Positions 60,474-64,000 of a stretch of DNA of 64,000 nucleotides are shown here, one piece after another. Both the position numbers and the translations under genes were made by a program. The stretch spans positions 5,270,001 to 5,334,000 of the forward strand of contig NZ_CP078145.1 in assembly GCF_019222765.1 (NCBI RefSeq), written 5' to 3'. Within the stretch, counting starts at the first letter, position 1. Each line of letters opens with the position of its first letter. The notes under the pieces were generated by a model. It ran no database searches. It had not been told where the DNA came from and saw nothing but the letters and a program-made list of their open reading frames with translations. The stretch comes from Nocardia iowensis. GTDB lineage: Bacteria > Actinomycetota > Actinomycetes > Mycobacteriales > Mycobacteriaceae.

Positions 60474-61067
60474 TCATGTGGTGCTCGTACTGAGAACGCA
60501 GTCGACGGCGGTGTAGAGGGTCTCGGTTTCGGTTCTGAGGATGGATTCGCTGGCCGGGAGCGCTCGCTCGATCGAGAGCCCGTTGAGGACGGTGAGTAAA
60601 AATTTCACCTGGCGGGTGCGATCCTCGTGAGAAAGCACGCCTTCGTCGGCGAGCACGCCCAGCCAGTACTCGACACGGCCTGCCGACGCCCGTTCGTAGG
60701 CGAAGTACGCGGTGCGGAGTTCTTCCGTCGGGTCGGGTGCAATGAAGGCCTCATACGCCGCGCCCCAGGCTCGGCGTGCTTCCTCGCCGACACCGGCGGG
60801 CGCGAGTACCTGCCGCAGGCAGTTCACCAGCCGGTCCCGGGCGGGCAGTGACCGATCCCGGATCGGGTCGTCGGGGATCACGTGCTCGTAGATCCGCGCC
60901 AGCACGGTGTCCTGGAGCGCGCGCTGGGTGGGGAAATGGAACCGCAGCGAACCCGTGCTCACACCGGCGCGCGCCGCGACCGCCCGGACGCTCAGCGTCG
61001 CCGTCATGTCCTCGGCGATCATCTCGGCCGCCGCTCGGAGGATCTTCTCCCGCGATCCCACTGTCAT
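60474..61067 (-). CDS. TetR/AcrR-family regulator
   Basis: A 197-residue TetR regulator. Helix-turn-helix: LSVRAVAARAGVSTGSLRFH and then FPTQRAL (about 25-51). C-terminal part includes LRQVLAPAGVGEEARRAWGA and a TRQVKFLLTVLNGLSIERAL helix, typical of the subgroup. Twin operators with the motif CTAGCACA lie in the gap to the divergent CPBP gene. Likely autoregulatory and repressing the protease gene. Confidence 0.9.
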   Translation of the reverse strand: MTVGSREKILRAAAEMIAEDMTATLSVRAVAARAGVSTGSLRFHFPTQRALQDTVLARIYEHVIPDDPIRDRSLPARDRLVNCLRQVLAPAGVGEEARRAWGAAYEAFIAPDPTEELRTAYFAYERASAGRVEYWLGVLADEGVLSHEDRTRQVKFLLTVLNGLSIERALPASESILRTETETLYTAVDCVLSTSTT

Positions 61068-61105
61068 CCCTTTCGCCGGGTACCTATGGTCTGCGTTCTC
61101 AGCTT

Positions 61106-61148
61106 ACTAGCACAGTGTGTTAGCGTGCGTACTAGCACAGTGTGTTAG
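61106..61148. promoter_or_regulatory. Twin identical TetR operators
   Basis: ACTAGCACAGTGTGTTAG occurs identically at 61106-61123 and 61131-61148. Each is an imperfect palindrome CTARCACA-TGTGTTAG. Centres are 25 bp apart. Confidence 0.8.
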
Positions 61149-61229
61149 TACGTCGGCGCGTGTAGTTCGCCTGCGCCACACACCTCTGCTCGATATGGCA
61201 GGCAGCTGACCCCACAAGGAGAAAACGCC

Positions 61230-62192
61230 ATGACAACGACGATGCCCACCCCCGGGTGGCTCCTCGATCCCGGCGAACCGCGCCACTCGAAATCCGTTCC
61301 CAGCGGGGTGGAGTACCACCGAGTCCTCGCCGGGACCAAGCGCCGCATCGGTCGCGGCATTCTCGCGATCGGGCTCCTGATCGCCGGGTTCATCCTCTTT
61401 CCCACCGGCATCGGCAGGGCGCTCGGACTCATCGACGTGCAGATGGGAAACACGCCGCCCATCCTCGGCGGCACGGACTACACCCCCCTCTACCACGCCG
61501 GTTCCTTGATCGCCCTCGGGCTGCTCATCCCGTGGAGCATGCTCATCCAACGCTGGCTCTACGGTGTCCCCGGCGCCTCGCTGCATTCGGTGACCTCCCG
61601 GTTCCGGTTCGATCTATTCGGCAAGGCACTCATCGCGTTCGGCCCGGCCTGGGTACTTGTCAACGTGATCGGATTCTTCGCCCCGAGCACCGAGGCGCCG
61701 TGGTCGCGCTTGGACCTCATCGGCATCCTCGTCGGCACCCTCCTGCTCACACCCCTGCAGACAACGGGGGAGGAATACGGCGTCCGCGGGCTACTGTTCC
61801 GGGTCGTCGGCAGCTGGACCCGCAGCCCCCGGGCCGGGCTGATCGCCGGAGTGCTTGTCTCGAGCGCCCTATTCACCGCCGCGCACGGGTCCACCGACCC
61901 CTACATCAACACCTGGTATTTCGTGCTGTGGACGTGCCTGGCGATCATCACCTGGCGTACCGGTGGCCTCGAGATCGCGGTCGTCCTCCACGCCGTCCTC
62001 AACACGGTCGCGTTCCTCGGTGCCCCGCTGATGCGTATCGACTTCGGCGCCGAGCTCGCCGACCGCTCCGCCGGGGCCGGCTCCGCCACCCAGCTCATCC
62101 CGACCCTCGCCGTCACCATCATCACCGCGATCATCTGGTGGTGCACCCGCAAGACCGGCCCCGCGCTCACCCCGCCCACCACAGCACACTGA
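61230..62192 (+). CDS. CPBP-family intramembrane glutamic protease
   Basis: A 320-residue membrane protein with eight hydrophobic segments. The CPBP (Abi) motifs are intact: EExxxR at 181-186 (Glu-Glu-Tyr-Gly-Val-Arg), the FxxxH motif at Phe215-His219 (LFTAAHG), and HxxxN at 254-258 (HAVLN). These form the glutamate active site of type II CAAX-prenyl-protease-like enzymes. AAGGAG precedes ATG 61230 by about 9 nt. Divergent TetR with twin operators. Bacterial members process lipid or peptide substrates and some take part in bacteriocin immunity. Confidence 0.9.
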   Translation: MTTTMPTPGWLLDPGEPRHSKSVPSGVEYHRVLAGTKRRIGRGILAIGLLIAGFILFPTGIGRALGLIDVQMGNTPPILGGTDYTPLYHAGSLIALGLLIPWSMLIQRWLYGVPGASLHSVTSRFRFDLFGKALIAFGPAWVLVNVIGFFAPSTEAPWSRLDLIGILVGTLLLTPLQTTGEEYGVRGLLFRVVGSWTRSPRAGLIAGVLVSSALFTAAHGSTDPYINTWYFVLWTCLAIITWRTGGLEIAVVLHAVLNTVAFLGAPLMRIDFGAELADRSAGAGSATQLIPTLAVTIITAIIWWCTRKTGPALTPPTTAH

Positions 62193-62200
62193 CACCCCGC

Positions 62201-62228
62201 CCCACTCCGAAGCTGTTCTTCGGGTGGG
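62201..62228 (+). terminator. Terminator after CPBP gene
   Basis: CCCACTCCGAAG and CTTCGGGTGGG pair with one bulge around CTGTT, eight bases after the stop; GC-rich flanks can extend it. Confidence 0.65.
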
Positions 62229-62621
62229 TCTGCCAAGGCGGGGCGGGGCAATCACTGACCTCAAGCTCCCCCGGGTCAGGCGATCAGGGCAATCCGCAGC
62301 GCGTACCCATCTGGATGCACGCTTCTCGGCATTACCGCGCGTTCTCAGGAGCCAGCCCGGACAACCGAACTCACCATCGCAGCCTGCCACCGGGTTGACG
62401 CAAGACACGCGTCTCCTGCATCAAGTCCGCTGACATCGACACGTCGAGAACGCGCGGCATGCGGCATTATCGGACGTGCGGTTCGTCGCCCGCATCACGC
62501 GAGCTGGGGCTGCGTGGGATGTTGGTGATCGCGAAACAGATGACCATTCACCGGGATCGGGTGTGGCGGACGACGCCGATAGGCTGGCGGTGAGTTCGGA
62601 TTGCACGAGTTGGGCCGATCG
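62229..62621. other. Intergenic region, no supported gene
   Basis: Contains the second copy of the dispersed 32-bp repeat (62450-62481). No other feature. Confidence 0.45.
62450..62481. repeat. Dispersed 32-bp repeat, copy 2
   Basis: ACGCGCGGCATGCGGCATT then ATCGGACGTG; see 30906-30937. Confidence 0.4.
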
Positions 62622-63269
62622 TTGACAAAGCAGACGACTGACGAGACGATTCCCGCGCCGAGTGGGCACGGGCGCGCGACGGATAGGGTGCCGCGCCGAT
62701 GGCGGATTGCCTGGCTGCTCGCGGTCTCCGCGCTGGTGGTGATGGCCCTCGCGGCAGCACCTGCGATCTGGTCGTCGGGCCGCTTCTATCGGTTTCAGGA
62801 TGTCCCCGTTTGGGCTTTTCCGGTGTGTTTGATCGGGTTGGCGGCGCTGGTTGTCCTTGGGCCGAGGATGGGTTGGCGGCGTACGCGGGATTGGCTTGTG
62901 CCCGCCGCCGTGCTGGTGCTGGCGGTGGTTCCTCTCGTACCGCTGACAATGTTGTGGGCAGCCTTTGATTCGGATGACAGGAAGACCGTGGCCGTCGAGG
63001 TCAGCGCAGACGGTGGCCACGAGGCCGTCACGCACTACGTGGACGCCATGATCGACACCCTCTGCGCCGTCCGGCTGCGGGAGCGCGGCGGCCTCTTCAG
63101 CAGGCAGACCGATGTGTGGATAGCACCTGAAGGTCAGCGATGTCCACAGCGTGTGTCCTTCGCGGGAAACAACACGATCAGCATCATCGATGCGCGCGGC
63201 CGGGAAATCACGGCGCACTTCGATGCAGAGCGGATGCAGGTAACACAGCTCGTGCGTCCGCCATCATGA
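62622..63269 (+). CDS. Membrane protein with soluble C-terminal domain
   Basis: A 215-residue protein counted from TTG 62622; TTG 62601 in the same frame would add seven residues. No good ribosome binding site is visible for either. A basic N-terminus leads to three hydrophobic helices (about 28-48, 67-84, 92-110) and then a soluble 100-residue domain with two cysteines (DTLCAVRL and GQRCPQRV) that could pair. No family recognised. A hairpin follows the stop. Confidence 0.6.
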   Translation: MTKQTTDETIPAPSGHGRATDRVPRRWRIAWLLAVSALVVMALAAAPAIWSSGRFYRFQDVPVWAFPVCLIGLAALVVLGPRMGWRRTRDWLVPAAVLVLAVVPLVPLTMLWAAFDSDDRKTVAVEVSADGGHEAVTHYVDAMIDTLCAVRLRERGGLFSRQTDVWIAPEGQRCPQRVSFAGNNTISIIDARGREITAHFDAERMQVTQLVRPPS

Positions 63270-63304
63270 CTGGTACGAGACCCCACGAACAGGGGGGATC
63301 TCGT
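63270..63304 (+). terminator. Hairpin after membrane-protein gene
   Basis: ACGAGACCCC pairs with GGGG(GGA)TCTCGT around ACGAACA, with a small bulge. Confidence 0.45.
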
Positions 63305-63636
63305 CGCGTCAAGTGGCTGCTCGGTACTGAAGACAAAGAACCGCGCGCGGTCATCGGCAAGAGCGGACGTTCAGCGCGGCAGTCGATCTCGCCGCGCTGG
63401 CCGCCCGCCCAGCGGCATAGAAAGACGTTTAGTGCGTCGGTTGCCTGGACGTGGGGAACGTCCTACTTATGGGCGAACGGTTCTCATCCGCTACCCGGAT
63501 CTGTCTCTGGCCCGTAGTGGCCTTGCCAGAGTTGTGGTGAGGAGCGGGCAGCTGCGTGCCGTTCGTCCTGCTGTCGTAATCGCTGGGAACGCCCTGGGCA
63601 CGAAGCCCTCTCAGGAGACCGCGAAAAGCGCTGCAG
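63305..63636. other. Intergenic region, no supported gene
   Basis: Nothing recognised on either strand. Confidence 0.4.
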
Positions 63637-63828
63637 GTGTGGGCTGTTGACTGCGGCGGGTCCGGGCTTCGGCAGGACCGCAGGCTCGGCAGCAATAAGG
63701 CCGGGCAGGGGATCGATGCGGCGATCCTGCGCCAGCTCCACGCCGTCGTCACCACCCGACAACCCTGGAACCCCCACATCGCCACCCACGGCACCACCAC
63801 AGCACCCACGATCTCGACCGCCGCCTGA
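63637..63828 (+). pseudogene. Transposase-like 3' end, copy 2
   Basis: A 63-codon frame ends DAAILRQLHAVVTTRQPWNP, HIATHGTTTAPTISTAA-stop. The tail is shared with 60343-60399. The layout resembles the C-terminus of an actinobacterial insertion-sequence protein that I cannot name with certainty. The upstream part has no catalytic domain, so it is a fragment. Confidence 0.4.
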
Positions 63829-63872
63829 CTGGCGGGCTGTCGAGCGGAAAGGTCGGGGCGAGCCCCACGCGG
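63775..63872 (+). repeat. Repeated transposase-like 3' end, copy 2 with flank
   Basis: Matches 60343-60425 through the coding tail and the following GC-rich 40 bases. The two copies bracket the TetR-CPBP-membrane-protein segment. Confidence 0.5.
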
Positions 63873-63884
63873 CATCGAGACAAC

Positions 63885-63916
63885 ACGCTCGGCTGGGAGT
63901 AACCCCGGCCGAGCGT
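63885..63916. terminator. Strong hairpin between convergent ends
   Basis: ACGCTCGGC (63885-63893) and GCCGAGCGT (63908-63916) pair perfectly; inner GGG and CCC continue the stem with small bulges. It lies 50 bp from the end of the minus-strand gene that enters from the right. Confidence 0.65.
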
Positions 63917-63964
63917 CTGTGTAGCAGGTCGTTGAGCTCCTCGGCTCAGCGAAGCTGAAGGCCG

Positions 63965-64000
63965 CTACTCCTTCGGTACCTCACCGATCTTCAACGGCTC
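63965..64000 (-). CDS. Partial gene: C-terminus only
   Basis: On the minus strand the last 11 codons read EPLKIGEVPKE followed by TAG (63965-63967). The hairpin at 63885 lies where its terminator would be. The rest is beyond the window, so no identification is possible. Confidence 0.4.
   Translation of the reverse strand, partial: EPLKIGEVPKE

Noticed and set aside
57058..63969. Prophage or integrative element
   Set aside because: No integrase, structural, replication or excision genes and no tRNA attachment site; only IS-type fragments.

Overview
This window is high-GC actinobacterial DNA, most likely from Nocardia or a close mycolata relative. The reasons are several probable leaderless starts (a TAnnnT box about 7 nt before ATG), small secreted glycine-zipper proteins, a 13E12-type gene behind a LexA/SOS box, a CU044_5270-family protein, BTAD/NB-ARC and PucR regulators, and five TetR genes. 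It is accessory chromosome: regulators, detoxification-type enzymes, secreted proteins and many relics. I saw no tRNA, rRNA, CRISPR array or intact mobile element.

Layout. 0-1.15 kb is degenerate, with a Tn3-transposase relic. 1.15-9.3 kb holds a YfhO/GT-C-like membrane protein, a divergent HxlR/tautomerase pair with matched operator half-sites, a YihY protein, an NmrA-like reductase, a DJ-1/PfpI protein and a GlxA-type AraC regulator. 9.65-15.5 kb is an AfsR-type regulator followed by two SxxK serine hydrolases. 15.7-24.3 kb is rich in secreted proteins: an acidic-tailed exported protein, an exported acyl-carrier-protein-like domain without its attachment serine, two glycine-zipper proteins, an MFS pump, and a pair of 7-TM paralogues arranged tail to tail, one of them coupled to a small DNA-binding protein. 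24.9-31.7 kb is a PucR-flanked UbiD/tautomerase/UbiX aryl-decarboxylase locus with a leftover 3' end of a second ubiD.

32.7-36.7 kb is a TetR locus in which matching operator half-sites lie before the creatininase gene and inside the amidase/metallo-hydrolase divergent promoter. 38.6-50.4 kb is the most striking part. A MerR regulator at 45.8 kb has, at its own gene and at four other positions, near-identical promoters of MerR architecture: TTGACC or TTGACT, exactly 19 bp containing a GC-rich dyad, then a weak -10. They lie before a secreted cupin (followed by a glycosyltransferase and an epoxide hydrolase), a GNAT acetyltransferase region, a SnoaL protein and an alpha/beta hydrolase. This looks like an undescribed local MerR regulon.

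50.5-64 kb alternates relics (group II intron reverse transcriptase, IS1380-like transposase, two copies of one transposase-like 3' end) with TetR modules whose operators are visible: a membrane protein, a 2-TM protein plus a secreted tripeptidyl aminopeptidase, and a CPBP membrane protease. A CU044_5270 protein and a SUKH-DUF6461 fusion also lie here. The last bases are the C-terminus of a minus-strand gene that continues beyond the window.
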